A DNA stretch of 64,000 nt, taken from the NCBI GenBank assembly GCA_963973975.1, contig CAXBCF010000002.1:133402-197401 (forward strand), written 5' to 3'. Positions 33,958-42,791 of this stretch are shown one piece after another (positions within the stretch are counted from its first letter, which is position 1; the number at the start of each line of letters is the position of its first letter). The notes under the pieces are model-generated. The model had not been told where the DNA came from. It did not search any database and saw only the letters and a program-made list of their open reading frames with translations. A program made the position numbers and the translations under genes. The stretch is from UBA1494_A sp963973975. GTDB taxonomy: Bacteria > Bacteroidota > Bacteroidia > Flavobacteriales_E > Vicingaceae.

Positions 33958-34248
33958 ATGGAAACTAAAAGTTGGAAAGACATAAAAGACACCGTTTACG
34001 GCAAAAAAGGAACTGAAAGAAGAGATGAGCTTGAAAAAGACTTTGAATCGTACAAAATTGGACTGCTTTTGCGCAACGCTCGTGAAGAAAAAAATCTGAC
34101 CCAAGAGCAACTTGGCGAACTGATTAATAAAAAACGGACTTACATTTCTCGTGTGGAAAACAATGGCAGTAATCTGACTTTAAAAACCTTGTTTGACATT
34201 GTTGAGAAAGGACTTGGAGGAAAGGTTAATATTTCAATCAAGGTCTAA
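33958..34248 (+). CDS. HigA-like XRE-family regulator, orphan antitoxin
   Basis: A 96-residue helix-turn-helix protein. The start at 33958 (METKSWKDIKDTVYGKKGT) is preferred; an ATG at 33940 would add six residues. The DNA-binding helix-turn-helix is in LTQEQLGELINKKRTYISRVE, and the N-terminal GTERRDELEKDFESYKIGLLL resembles HigA-type antitoxins in Bacteroidota, which are normally encoded just after a RelE/HigB-type toxin. No toxin gene is present: only 55 bp separate this start from the previous stop, and a short frame there (33936-33968, MNEYYEENGN) may be the tail of a lost toxin (inference). It could also be a stand-alone regulator. Confidence 0.72.
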   Translation: METKSWKDIKDTVYGKKGTERRDELEKDFESYKIGLLLRNAREEKNLTQEQLGELINKKRTYISRVENNGSNLTLKTLFDIVEKGLGGKVNISIKV

Positions 34249-34405
34249 TATAAATTACGTTTTAGAGCATTCGTTTTAGTATATAGTAAATTCGGGTAAC
34301 CATAAAACTGTAAACTCCCTCAAAAAAAATACGATTTAAAAGTAGAAAAATAAGAACTTTAAAAGCGATCATTGATTTGAAGCTTTAACTTCCAACTACC
34401 TTAGT

Positions 34406-34413
34406 TACCTTTG
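34406..34413 (+). promoter_or_regulatory. -7 element of the 34476 PLP-enzyme promoter
   Basis: TACCTTTG matches TAnnTTTG, in the 227-bp gap between the HigA-like gene and the PLP enzyme. The rest of the gap is AT-rich with no feature I recognise. Confidence 0.5.
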
Positions 34414-34475
34414 CAAATTCATTGCAATACTTTACTATAAATCTAAAATAAAGCACCGAACAATAGGTGAAATCT

Positions 34476-36317
34476 ATGAAAGACACTCAACTGCACAATT
34501 ACCTTCACAAGGTAGTAGAAAATATGCCAACAGATTGGTTGAAGCTAACCACGCATCGGCTGGATATTTACAATGAAAAGTTAGCTAAAACAGAATTCTT
34601 AGAAAAATTTGAAGGCTTGTATGCTGCCAATAATGCTGAAAAAGCAGCACTCAATGACTTGCCAACTGCCTATGATTACATTCGCTTAGGGCATCCATTA
34701 TCCTCAGTATTGGAATGGGCAATTGCAAAAGAAAATCAACTAAAACCTGAAAATGTAATCAGTTTTTCTTCGAGAACGGTTCCTGTTTTAGCGGTGCTGA
34801 GAAAAAATTTATTCGAAAAGAAAAATACTCAAATCTGTTACACCGATGAATTGCCAAAAGCATTTGATTTGGAAGCTGTAAAACGGGTGTATGGCTACAA
34901 CTTCGTTTTAAATCATGTTGATGGAGTAGAGGATGTTGCAGATTTTGATGGCAGTACTGTTTTTATTTCCCCAAAAGGAATCATTGGCAAAGTAGATTTA
35001 AATTCGAACATTGATTTTTTCATCAGCACACATGCTCAGCTTGGTAGTGTGTTGTTGGTCAATGGAAATGAAAATTACATTTCAGAAATTCAGCATGTGC
35101 GCAGAAGAGAAACCATCGCCATGACGCCTGCCAATTGCTTAACAGCTTTGCAGCTTTTATTAGGGCAGTCAACTTCTGAGCATGTGAAAAGGAATGTAGC
35201 GGAAAATAAAGAAGCAGTTTTAGCTTCTATTAAAAAGATTACAGCCACAGCTACACCCGCGCTACTTGGTTCTAGTGGATTGTCTGTTCAATATGCAATC
35301 ATGATGGGGCTTATAGACGAGGCACTAGAAAAACACAGTGGGAAGTCCATCAAAATTATTGTTCCTCCCAATTGCTATGGTGGAACAAACGACCAAGCAA
35401 GGCGTGTTGCCGCTTGCGTTAAAAATGTTGAGGTCTTGGATTTACCGGTTGATGGTGACAATGACATGGTTCAAAGCACAGATCAGGTGCTGGAGCAAGT
35501 CGCAAAGGAAGATGCGGTTCCATACATTATCGCGGAAATTCCAACCAACCCAAGAGTTGAGGTTCCAGATTTGGAAAAATTACAAGCTGTTTTAAGTAAA
35601 AAGCGCAAAACGGCAAGTGGCACTGATGCCATAGCACCTGTTTTTATTTTAGATCAAACATTTTGTCCCAACGTACAATTTTTAAGTGAAGATGGGATAT
35701 TCGCTTCAATTCGAACAATTTCTTATGTAAGCGGATCAAAATTTCCAAGTGGTGGAAAATGCACTGCGGGCTACTGTGTTGCCAACAAAGAAGCAGCAGG
35801 CTTGATGGGAAAAATTGAAAAGCACCTCAAGCTTTGTGATAATGAGGCTACAGATCTTCAAGTTGAACTGTTAGCGGAACAATTGCCTTCAATGAATCAA
35901 CGCATTCAGGATGCATATAGGAATACCCGTGAATTGGTCAATTTTATCAAGGAAACTTTACCAGCTGCTAAAATCAATTTTGTCTCAGAAGCTTTGGCGA
36001 AAGAGGGATTTACTCCTTCGGTGTTTTCACTAGATCTTCCTACAAAAGGAAATACGCATGAAGAAAGAGAAGCGTATAAGCGAACCTTGAATCAAAAACT
36101 AATCGATAAGATGATTGGTGAAATTCCGAATGAAAGCAAGTACTGCGTGAGCTACGGGCAGTTAAAAGGATGTTATTGGACAATTCCTGCCACATCCACT
36201 CAAGGGACAACTAAGGAATCCGACAAGGATTATATTGCCAGAGTTTCCGTTTCTCCCAATTTGGATTTGGAACGGCACAAAAAGGTGTTTGTAGATTTTG
36301 TTGAAAGGGAGTTTTGA
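34476..36317 (+). CDS. PLP-dependent enzyme of the Cys/Met metabolism (trans-sulfuration) superfamily
   Basis: A 613-residue fold-type I PLP enzyme. The ATG at 34476 is preferred over a GTG at 34467. The PLP lysine is likely in SYVSGSKFPSGGK near 415-427; VPPNCYGGTNDQARR near 290-304, AEIPTNPRVEVPDL near 350-363 and ARVSVSPNLDLERH near the C-terminus resemble the cystathionine gamma-synthase/beta-lyase group. It is about 200 residues longer than the usual members, with the extra length mainly at the N-terminus (about 1-170). The substrate is therefore uncertain. It has its own -7 element and terminator. Confidence 0.8.
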   Translation: MKDTQLHNYLHKVVENMPTDWLKLTTHRLDIYNEKLAKTEFLEKFEGLYAANNAEKAALNDLPTAYDYIRLGHPLSSVLEWAIAKENQLKPENVISFSSRTVPVLAVLRKNLFEKKNTQICYTDELPKAFDLEAVKRVYGYNFVLNHVDGVEDVADFDGSTVFISPKGIIGKVDLNSNIDFFISTHAQLGSVLLVNGNENYISEIQHVRRRETIAMTPANCLTALQLLLGQSTSEHVKRNVAENKEAVLASIKKITATATPALLGSSGLSVQYAIMMGLIDEALEKHSGKSIKIIVPPNCYGGTNDQARRVAACVKNVEVLDLPVDGDNDMVQSTDQVLEQVAKEDAVPYIIAEIPTNPRVEVPDLEKLQAVLSKKRKTASGTDAIAPVFILDQTFCPNVQFLSEDGIFASIRTISYVSGSKFPSGGKCTAGYCVANKEAAGLMGKIEKHLKLCDNEATDLQVELLAEQLPSMNQRIQDAYRNTRELVNFIKETLPAAKINFVSEALAKEGFTPSVFSLDLPTKGNTHEEREAYKRTLNQKLIDKMIGEIPNESKYCVSYGQLKGCYWTIPATSTQGTTKESDKDYIARVSVSPNLDLERHKKVFVDFVEREF

Positions 36318-36345
36318 TAAGAAGCTAAAATAAAAAAAGCATAGA

Positions 36346-36375
36346 AAAGGTCGCTCGGGAGAGCGACCTTTTTTT
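36346..36375 (+). terminator. Terminator after the PLP enzyme gene
   Basis: AAAGGTCGCTC (36346-36356) pairs perfectly with GAGCGACCTTT (36361-36371) around GGGA, followed by T residues. It shares the sequence AGAAAAGGTCGCTCG with the terminator at 30781-30810. Confidence 0.93.
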
Positions 36376-36484
36376 AGTTATTATAAATTCTTCGGAGCAG
36401 ATAATAATACCATAGAAAATTTATTTAAATTATTTAGTGTTATTTTTATCCACAAATCTCTCGCAAAATCATACTTATTATCAA

Positions 36485-39079
36485 ATGAAAAATATCATTT
36501 TAAAACATTTCTTTTTCTTCTTAGCATTGCTTATAAATAGCTTGATACAAGGCCAAACCAACATAGGAAAATACGCATTTAATGGAAATGTTAATTCAAT
36601 AGTGAATGCGCCTGATGGAAGCACTTATGTTGGTGGATCCTTTACAGAAGTTGGTTTGTATTCTGGTAATGGACTTATTATGGATGCCAACACAGGTGCT
36701 TGGGATGACACTGACGTAAAAGTAGAAGGAGGAGTTAGATGTGTAGTTGCTATACCTACAAGTCTAGGGGGAGGCTGGTACATAGGTGGGCATTTTAAAT
36801 TTATTAATGGACAATCTCGTAATCGTTTAGCTCGTATCAATGCCGACGGATCTTTACACCCTTTTAATCCGAGTATGAACAATACTGTATTTGATTTAGC
36901 GATTGATAAAAAAGGAAATTTATATGTTGGAGGGGAGTTTAATACAGTTGGTGGTTCAACAAGTCGTAGACATTTAGCGAAATTTGATCCTGCGGGAGTT
37001 TTACAGCAATTCAATCCGAATATGAACTCAACTGTATATGCCATAACAATAGATTCGATTGGGAACTTATATGCAGGGGGGGGATTTACAACAATAGGTG
37101 GAACAATTACTCGTAATAGTCTAGCGAAATTTGATCCTGCGGGAGTTTTGCAGCCTTTCAATCCTAATATGAATAATTACGTTAGTGCCTTAGCAATAGA
37201 TCATATTGGAAACCTTTATGCAGGAGGGGCTTTTACTACAGTTGGTGGGTCAATTACCCGTAATCGTTTAGCGAAATTTGATACGACAGGAGTCTTGCAG
37301 CCTTTCAATCCTAATATGAATAATCATGTAATAGCTTTAGCAATAGATTCTATTGGAAATCTTTATGCTGGTGGATCCTTTAACACAGTTGGTGGGTCAA
37401 TTACCCGTAATCGTTTAGCAAAATTTGATACTAATGGAGTACTAACAAGCTTCAATCCGAATATGAATAATAAAGTACTTGCCTTAGCACTTGATGCAGG
37501 TGGAAACCTTTATGTCGGAGGGGATTTTACTATAGTTAGTGGAGTAACATCTAGAAATCATCTAGCGAAGTTTGATACAGCGGGAGTTTTACAACTCTTT
37601 AATCCGAATATGAATAATAATGTACTTGCTTTAGAGCTTGATACTAGTGGGAATCTTTATGCGGGGGGTAGCTTTACAAGTGTTGGTGGGTCAATTACCC
37701 GTAATCGTCTAGCGAAATTTGATCCTGCGGGAGTTTTGCAGCCTTTCAATCCTAATATGAATAATACCGTTAGTGCCTTAGCAATAGATCATATTGGATA
37801 CCTTTATGCTGGAGGGGCTTTTACCACAGTTGGTGGGTCAATTACCCGTAATCGTTTAGCGAAATTTGATACTACTGGTGTTTTGCAGCCTTTCGATCCT
37901 AATATAAACAATCTAGTATTTGCTTTAGCTATAGATTCTGCTGGAAACCTTTATGTCGGGGGGGGCTTCACCACAATTGGTGGATCAACCACCCGTAATC
38001 GTTTAGCGAAATTTGATAGTAGTGGAGTTTTACAGTCATTCAATCCGAATTTAGATGGTGGTGTGTATGCCTTAATCACTGATAAAATTGGAAACCTTTT
38101 TGTCGGTGGATCCTTTAACACAGTTGGAACAACCACTCTGTATCGTTTAGCAAAATTTGATAGTACGGGAGTTTTGCAGCCCTTCAACGCAAATATAGGT
38201 GGGAGTTATCACATGAATACTAGTCAAATTATTTCCTTAGTACTTGATGCGAATGAGAATCTTTATATTGGTGGTGAGTTTGATTTAGTTGGTGGAATTA
38301 ATCAGCGAAATAACATTGCGAAATTTAATTCGGTGGGGAATTTAATGAATTTCAATCCTATCATGAATGGACCTGTATATGCCTTAGCAATTGATGCAAA
38401 TGGAAAACTTTTAGCAGGAGGAGGCTTTTTTGAAGTTAATGGAATATCTCGCAATAGATTAGCGCAATTTGATACTGCAGGAGTTTTAACGAGCTTTAAA
38501 GCAAGTGTAGATGATATTTTACTTGCGTTAGCGTTTGATGTTTCTGGAAATCTACATGTTGGAGGGTATTTTAGTTCTAAATATGCTTATTTTGAATTAT
38601 GTAATACGCTAGATATGTCAATAACAGATAATTCCCCAACTTTAACTAGTAATGCTTTTGGGGCAAGCTATCAATGGTTAGATTGTAATAATGGAAATTC
38701 GCCAATTTTAGGAGAAACAAATCAAAGTTTCACTGCAACTGTTAATGGGAGTTACGCAGTTGAAGTAACTCGAAATGGCTGTGTAGATACATCACTATGC
38801 TTTATGGTTAACCCTGTAGGAATTGAGAACAAACAACTTAATAGTCACAATTTAAACATTCACCCAAATCCTTCAAATGGTGTTTTTGTAGTAGATCATA
38901 ATTATAAAGCACCTATACAAATTGAAGTTATGAGCATTACAGGACAAATTATCTTGAAAAGTGAATTAACCGAAAATTCGAATGTCATAAATCTTTCGAA
39001 TCAACCTGCAGGCATGTATTTTATAAATGTGTTTTTTGGTAATTCGCTAAGGAATACAAGAAAAGTTATTGTGAATTAA
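36485..39079 (+). CDS. Repeat-rich beta-propeller surface protein with type IX sorting domain
   Basis: An 864-residue secreted protein; the ATG at 36485 (MKNIILKHFFFFLALLINSL) starts a good signal peptide, unlike an ATG 48 bp upstream. Residues about 115-710 hold twelve tandem units of about 49 residues (consensus LAKFDxxGVLQPFNPNMNN, then ALAIDxxGNLYAGGxFTTVG), the delta-60/DUF5122 propeller repeat. An Ig-like segment follows (SPTLTSNAFGASYQWLDC) and a type A C-terminal sorting domain (about 790-864, NIHPNPSNGVFVVDHNYKAP). It is therefore probably exported by the type IX system of which gldK-N in this window encode the core. Units 3-4 and 7-8 are nearly identical in DNA, and two 8-G tracts are present. 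Confidence 0.9.
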   Translation: MKNIILKHFFFFLALLINSLIQGQTNIGKYAFNGNVNSIVNAPDGSTYVGGSFTEVGLYSGNGLIMDANTGAWDDTDVKVEGGVRCVVAIPTSLGGGWYIGGHFKFINGQSRNRLARINADGSLHPFNPSMNNTVFDLAIDKKGNLYVGGEFNTVGGSTSRRHLAKFDPAGVLQQFNPNMNSTVYAITIDSIGNLYAGGGFTTIGGTITRNSLAKFDPAGVLQPFNPNMNNYVSALAIDHIGNLYAGGAFTTVGGSITRNRLAKFDTTGVLQPFNPNMNNHVIALAIDSIGNLYAGGSFNTVGGSITRNRLAKFDTNGVLTSFNPNMNNKVLALALDAGGNLYVGGDFTIVSGVTSRNHLAKFDTAGVLQLFNPNMNNNVLALELDTSGNLYAGGSFTSVGGSITRNRLAKFDPAGVLQPFNPNMNNTVSALAIDHIGYLYAGGAFTTVGGSITRNRLAKFDTTGVLQPFDPNINNLVFALAIDSAGNLYVGGGFTTIGGSTTRNRLAKFDSSGVLQSFNPNLDGGVYALITDKIGNLFVGGSFNTVGTTTLYRLAKFDSTGVLQPFNANIGGSYHMNTSQIISLVLDANENLYIGGEFDLVGGINQRNNIAKFNSVGNLMNFNPIMNGPVYALAIDANGKLLAGGGFFEVNGISRNRLAQFDTAGVLTSFKASVDDILLALAFDVSGNLHVGGYFSSKYAYFELCNTLDMSITDNSPTLTSNAFGASYQWLDCNNGNSPILGETNQSFTATVNGSYAVEVTRNGCVDTSLCFMVNPVGIENKQLNSHNLNIHPNPSNGVFVVDHNYKAPIQIEVMSITGQIILKSELTENSNVINLSNQPAGMYFINVFFGNSLRNTRKVIVN

Positions 39080-39144
39080 TTAAATCGCTATTAAGTAAAA
39101 TTTGAAAATTCCTTACACACTATTTTTCTAATAGATCACTTTGA

Positions 39145-40386
39145 TCAAACCTTCCCATCAAAAAATAGTAAATCAAAATTCTCTGGTAAAAATTCTTCTT
39201 GAGCAATTTCCAATAATTCATTCGCAGTAATGAGGTCAACTGTTTGTTGAATCTCTTCCATGCTGCGGATGTATCCTTTGGTCAGCAAACTTTTTCCATA
39301 TGAGAGCATAAGGTTGCTGTTGCTTTCTCTACCCAAAGCCATTTGGCCTTTTAATTGTTGCTTGGCTAAATGCAGTTTATTACTACTTAAGGGCTTGTTG
39401 CGCAAGTTTTTTAATTCCTTAAAAATGGCTGTTTGACAGCGTTCAATGTATTTTGGATCTGTTCCCAGATAAATGGAAAATAGGCCAACATCAGAATAGA
39501 TGGCATAATTGGATTCGATGTTATAAGTGAAACCGTATTTTTCTCGCACTTTGAGGTTTAAAATCGAATTCATGGCAGGACCGCCCAAAATATTGTTCAA
39601 CAAACTCATGCCAATTCGTTGAGGGTTATTGGCCCCATAAGTCGCTTTTCCCATCATGCAATGGGTTTGAAAACTTCCTTTCTTTTCGTGAATAACTTTT
39701 GGGGAATTTAACTGAAATGGACCTCGATTATTGGCTGATTCAGAGCTTGAAAGATCGGCAAAATGCTTTTCTAGTTTTAGTTTTAAACGTTTCGCTGAAA
39801 TTTTACCAACGCTTGTAAAAATCATGTTTTCAATGGTGTACATGCGTTTCATGTAAGCCAAAATCTTTTCTCGTGTCAAGGCATTTACACTTTCAGGACT
39901 TCCAAGAATGGCATTTCCCAAAGCGTGGTTTTCAAAAACCTGACTTTCAAAATCATCGTAGATTTGGTCGGAAGGACTGTCTTGGTAGACTTTAATTTCA
40001 TCTAAAACAACTTCCTTTTCCTTTTCTAATTCCTTTTCAGGAAACTGAGAATGCTGCACTAAATCACTTAAAAGCTCAATGGCTCTTTCGTAGTATTCAC
40101 TTAAAAAAGAGGCGTAGATACAGGTTTGTTCTTTGGTTGTATAGGCATCCAAATCTCCACCAACACTATCCAACCGATTGAGAATGTGGTAGGCCCTGCG
40201 TTTTTTTGTTCCCTTAAAAATAGCATGCTCAATGAAATGCGCAATGCCGTGTTCACCCGCAAGTTCATCTCTTGTTCCAGCATTGATCATCAAGCCACAA
40301 TGCGCCACTGGGCGGTTCACTTCTTTGTGAACTACTTTAAGTCCGTTTGATAATTCGAAAATTTGAAATTCTTGGTGATTTTTCAT
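39145..40386 (-). CDS. M16-family zinc metallopeptidase
   Basis: A 413-residue peptidase of the pitrilysin/insulinase family. The inverted zinc motif HxxEH is HFIEH (50-54), and the third zinc ligand is a Glu in VVLDEIKVYQD near 125-135; the substrate-binding Arg/Tyr-type region NILGGPAMNSILNLKVREK is near 262-280. It has no signal peptide visible at the N-terminus, so it may be cytoplasmic or exported by another route. One M16 domain pair is present. Members in this phylum may process peptides or mature proteins. It is a single-gene unit, convergent with the repeat-rich surface protein. Confidence 0.88.
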   Translation of the reverse strand: MKNHQEFQIFELSNGLKVVHKEVNRPVAHCGLMINAGTRDELAGEHGIAHFIEHAIFKGTKKRRAYHILNRLDSVGGDLDAYTTKEQTCIYASFLSEYYERAIELLSDLVQHSQFPEKELEKEKEVVLDEIKVYQDSPSDQIYDDFESQVFENHALGNAILGSPESVNALTREKILAYMKRMYTIENMIFTSVGKISAKRLKLKLEKHFADLSSSESANNRGPFQLNSPKVIHEKKGSFQTHCMMGKATYGANNPQRIGMSLLNNILGGPAMNSILNLKVREKYGFTYNIESNYAIYSDVGLFSIYLGTDPKYIERCQTAIFKELKNLRNKPLSSNKLHLAKQQLKGQMALGRESNSNLMLSYGKSLLTKGYIRSMEEIQQTVDLITANELLEIAQEEFLPENFDLLFFDGKV

Positions 40387-40529
40387 AAGGGCTGCAAAGG
40401 TAACAATAAGGCTAAACCAATATTTTTTAGCTAAAAAACAATTTTATTGATGAACAAGTTCGTGGAATCACTTAGTGTTAATGCCCTGAACTACGAAGTA
40501 AGAGAACTAAAAAATTTGAAATAATTACT

Positions 40530-40565
40530 CTTTGTCAGTTTGAGCGGAGTCGAAAACCGACAAAG
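40530..40565. repeat. Copy of a dispersed GTCGA-type intergenic palindrome
   Basis: CTTTGTCAGTTT (40530-40541) pairs with AAACCGACAAAG (40554-40565) with one mismatch around GAGCGGAGTCGA. Similar sequence occurs at 10508-10551 and 42866-42884. It lies in the 244-bp gap between groEL and the M16 gene. Confidence 0.55.
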
Positions 40566-40578
40566 AAAAGTTCAAAAA

Positions 40579-40608
40579 AAAACCACCTCAATTTCTTGAA
40601 GTGGTTTT
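40579..40608 (-). terminator. Terminator after groEL
   Basis: AAAACCACCTCAA (40579-40591) pairs with TTGAAGTGGTTTT (40596-40608) with one mismatch around a 4-nt loop. On the minus strand it is 22 bp past the groEL stop and is followed by T residues. Confidence 0.88.
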
Positions 40609-40630
40609 TTATGACTATTAGGCTTTGAAA

Positions 40631-42277
40631 TTACATCATTCCGCCCATGCCGCCCATTCCTCCGGGCATACCACCTGGCATTCCGCCACCGCCGTTTTCT
40701 TCTTCTTCATCGGCAATAACACATTCAGTAGTAAGTAGCATAGCTGCAATAGATGCTGCATTTTCAAGTGCTACACGAGCAACCTTTGTTGGATCAATCA
40801 CACCTGCTTTCAACAAGTCTTCAAAAACCTCTGTTCTGGCATTGTAACCAAAGTTTCCTTTGCCTTCTCTTACTTTTTGAACGATTACTGATCCTTCGCC
40901 ACCACTGTTTGCAACGATTTGTCTCAACGGTTCTTCCAATGCTCTTCGAACAATAGAAATTCCTGTTGTTTCATCGAAGTTTTCTCCTTCCATGTTTTCT
41001 AAAACTGAAAGTGTGCGAATGAATGCAACTCCACCACCTGGGATAATTCCTTCTTCAACGGCAGCTCTTGTTGCGTGCAATGCATCGTCAACTCTGTCTT
41101 TCTTTTCTTTCATTTCAACTTCTGAAGCTGCTCCAACATAAAGTACTGCAACACCACCTGCCAATTTCGCTAAGCGCTCTTGCAATTTTTCTTTGTCGTA
41201 ATCTGAAGTTGTGTTTTCAACCTGTGCTTTAATTTGGTTGACTCTCGCTTTAATATCGTCTTTTTTACCACTTCCATTTACGATGGTTGTGTTGTCTTTG
41301 TCGATTGTGATTTTCTCACATTCTCCTAAATCAGCTAAGTCAGCGTTTTCTAACTTGTAGCCTCTTTCTTCAGAAATAAGCGTTCCACCTGTTAAAATAG
41401 CAATGTCTTCCAAAATTGCTTTTCTACGATCTCCAAATCCTGGAGCTTTTACAGCCGCAATTTTCAACGAACCTCTTATTTTGTTCACTACTAGAGTAGC
41501 CAAAGCTTCACCTTCAACATCTTCAGCAATAATTAATAAGGGTCTTCCAGATTGAGCAGTTTTTTCCAAAATAGGCAACAAATCCTTCATGCTGCTGATT
41601 TTTTTGTCGAAAATCAAAATGTATGGATTTTCTAAATCAGCTTGCATTTTCTCTGTGTCAGTAACAAAGTAAGGAGATAAATATCCTCTGTCGAATTGCA
41701 TTCCTTCAACAATCTCTACAGTTGTTTCAGTTCCTTTTGCTTCCTCAACAGTGATTACACCTTCTTTCTTTACTTTGCCCATTGCTTCGGCAATTAACTT
41801 ACCGATTGCACTGTCGTTGTTAGCAGAAATAGTTGCAACTTGCTCAATTTTCTCTGAGTCTTCACCCACTGATTTTGAGATTTTTTTCAACTCAGCAACA
41901 ATAGAAAGTACTGCCTTATCGATTCCTCTTTTTAAATCCATTGGATTTGCTCCAGCAGCAACGTTCTTCAAACCTTGAGTAATGATTGCTTGAGCCAAAA
42001 TTGTTGCAGTAGTTGTTCCATCTCCTGCATCGTCTGCAGTTTTAGAAGCAACTTCTTTCAACATTTGAGCGCCCATGTTTTCAACCGCATCTTTCAGCTC
42101 AATTTCTTTAGCAACAGTTACACCATCTTTGGTAACTGTAGGTGCGCCAAATTTTCTGTCGATAATTACATTTCTTCCTTTTGGTCCAAGGGTTACCTTT
42201 ACAGCATTTGCAAGTTTATCAACTCCTATTTTTAGGGCGTTTCTTGCTTCTGTATCAAAAGTGATTTCTTTAGCCAT
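40631..42277 (-). CDS. groEL: Chaperonin GroEL
   Basis: The 548-residue subunit of the 14-mer folding chamber. Signatures: MAKEITFDTEARNALKIGVD at the start, the ATP-binding GDGTTTATILAQ near 85-96, KDGVTVAKEIEL near 50-61 and a C-terminal tail rich in GGM repeats (GGGGMPGGMPGG). It follows groES by 26 bp on the same strand and is followed by a terminator, so the pair is an operon. No CIRCE inverted repeat was found upstream of groES, so heat-shock control here probably uses another mechanism. Confidence 0.98.
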   Translation of the reverse strand: MAKEITFDTEARNALKIGVDKLANAVKVTLGPKGRNVIIDRKFGAPTVTKDGVTVAKEIELKDAVENMGAQMLKEVASKTADDAGDGTTTATILAQAIITQGLKNVAAGANPMDLKRGIDKAVLSIVAELKKISKSVGEDSEKIEQVATISANNDSAIGKLIAEAMGKVKKEGVITVEEAKGTETTVEIVEGMQFDRGYLSPYFVTDTEKMQADLENPYILIFDKKISSMKDLLPILEKTAQSGRPLLIIAEDVEGEALATLVVNKIRGSLKIAAVKAPGFGDRRKAILEDIAILTGGTLISEERGYKLENADLADLGECEKITIDKDNTTIVNGSGKKDDIKARVNQIKAQVENTTSDYDKEKLQERLAKLAGGVAVLYVGAASEVEMKEKKDRVDDALHATRAAVEEGIIPGGGVAFIRTLSVLENMEGENFDETTGISIVRRALEEPLRQIVANSGGEGSVIVQKVREGKGNFGYNARTEVFEDLLKAGVIDPTKVARVALENAASIAAMLLTTECVIADEEEENGGGGMPGGMPGGMGGMGGMM

Positions 42278-42303
42278 TTTTTTATTTTTTTTGATTGTTA
42301 GAA

Positions 42304-42579
42304 TTAAATAATTGCGAAAATATCTGACTCTCTCATGATTAGATAGTCTTTTCCTTCAACAGTAATTTCTGTTCCGGCATATTTTCCATACAATACGGTG
42401 TCGCCTTTCTTAACCGTCATTGGCTCGTCTGGCTTTCCATTTCCTACCGCAACGATTTTACCTCTCTGTGGTTTTTCTTTTGCTGTGTCGGGAATGATGA
42501 TTCCTCCCGCAGTCTTTTCTTCTGCAGCAGCTGGTTCAACAAGAACTCTGTCTGCTAAAGGTTTTACATTTACTGACAT
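42304..42579 (-). CDS. groES: Co-chaperonin GroES
   Basis: The 91-residue lid of the GroEL chamber. It begins MSVNVKPLADRVLVEPAAAE and contains the family motifs GGIIIPDTAKEKPQRGKIVA and the mobile-loop region, then KKGDTVLYGKYAGTEITVEG. Length is typical. The start is the first gene of groES-groEL. The upstream 403-bp gap holds the palindromic elements described at 42709-42896 and the secG terminator, but no recognisable HrcA or sigma-32-type site. Confidence 0.97.
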   Translation of the reverse strand: MSVNVKPLADRVLVEPAAAEEKTAGGIIIPDTAKEKPQRGKIVAVGNGKPDEPMTVKKGDTVLYGKYAGTEITVEGKDYLIMRESDIFAII

Positions 42580-42708
42580 AATTAATACTATATTTAAGTT
42601 AGTGAATAGATTATAATTCGTTTTCGACTTGTCATAATTTATGCCAATGAAGATATATCAGTTAAAACGGAAAAATTTGCATGAATTGACATTCAGATGA
42701 CTCGATTT

Positions 42709-42737
42709 CTGTCATTTTAAATAATGAGATATGACAG
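42709..42737. repeat. CTGTCAT/ATGACAG inverted repeat upstream of groES
   Basis: CTGTCAT (42709-42715) and ATGACAG (42731-42737) are perfect arms with a 15-nt spacer, about 130-160 bp upstream of the groES start. A possible regulator site; other TGTCAT and GACAT sequences lie nearby. Confidence 0.4.
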
Positions 42738-42791
42738 GATGACATAAATAGAGATATGTAATTTTTTTAAGAAACGCACATGATGGATGAT

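Noticed and set aside
36625..38187. Antisense open frames across the propeller repeats
   Set aside because: They repeat with the same period as the plus-strand units and reflect the repetitive coding sequence.
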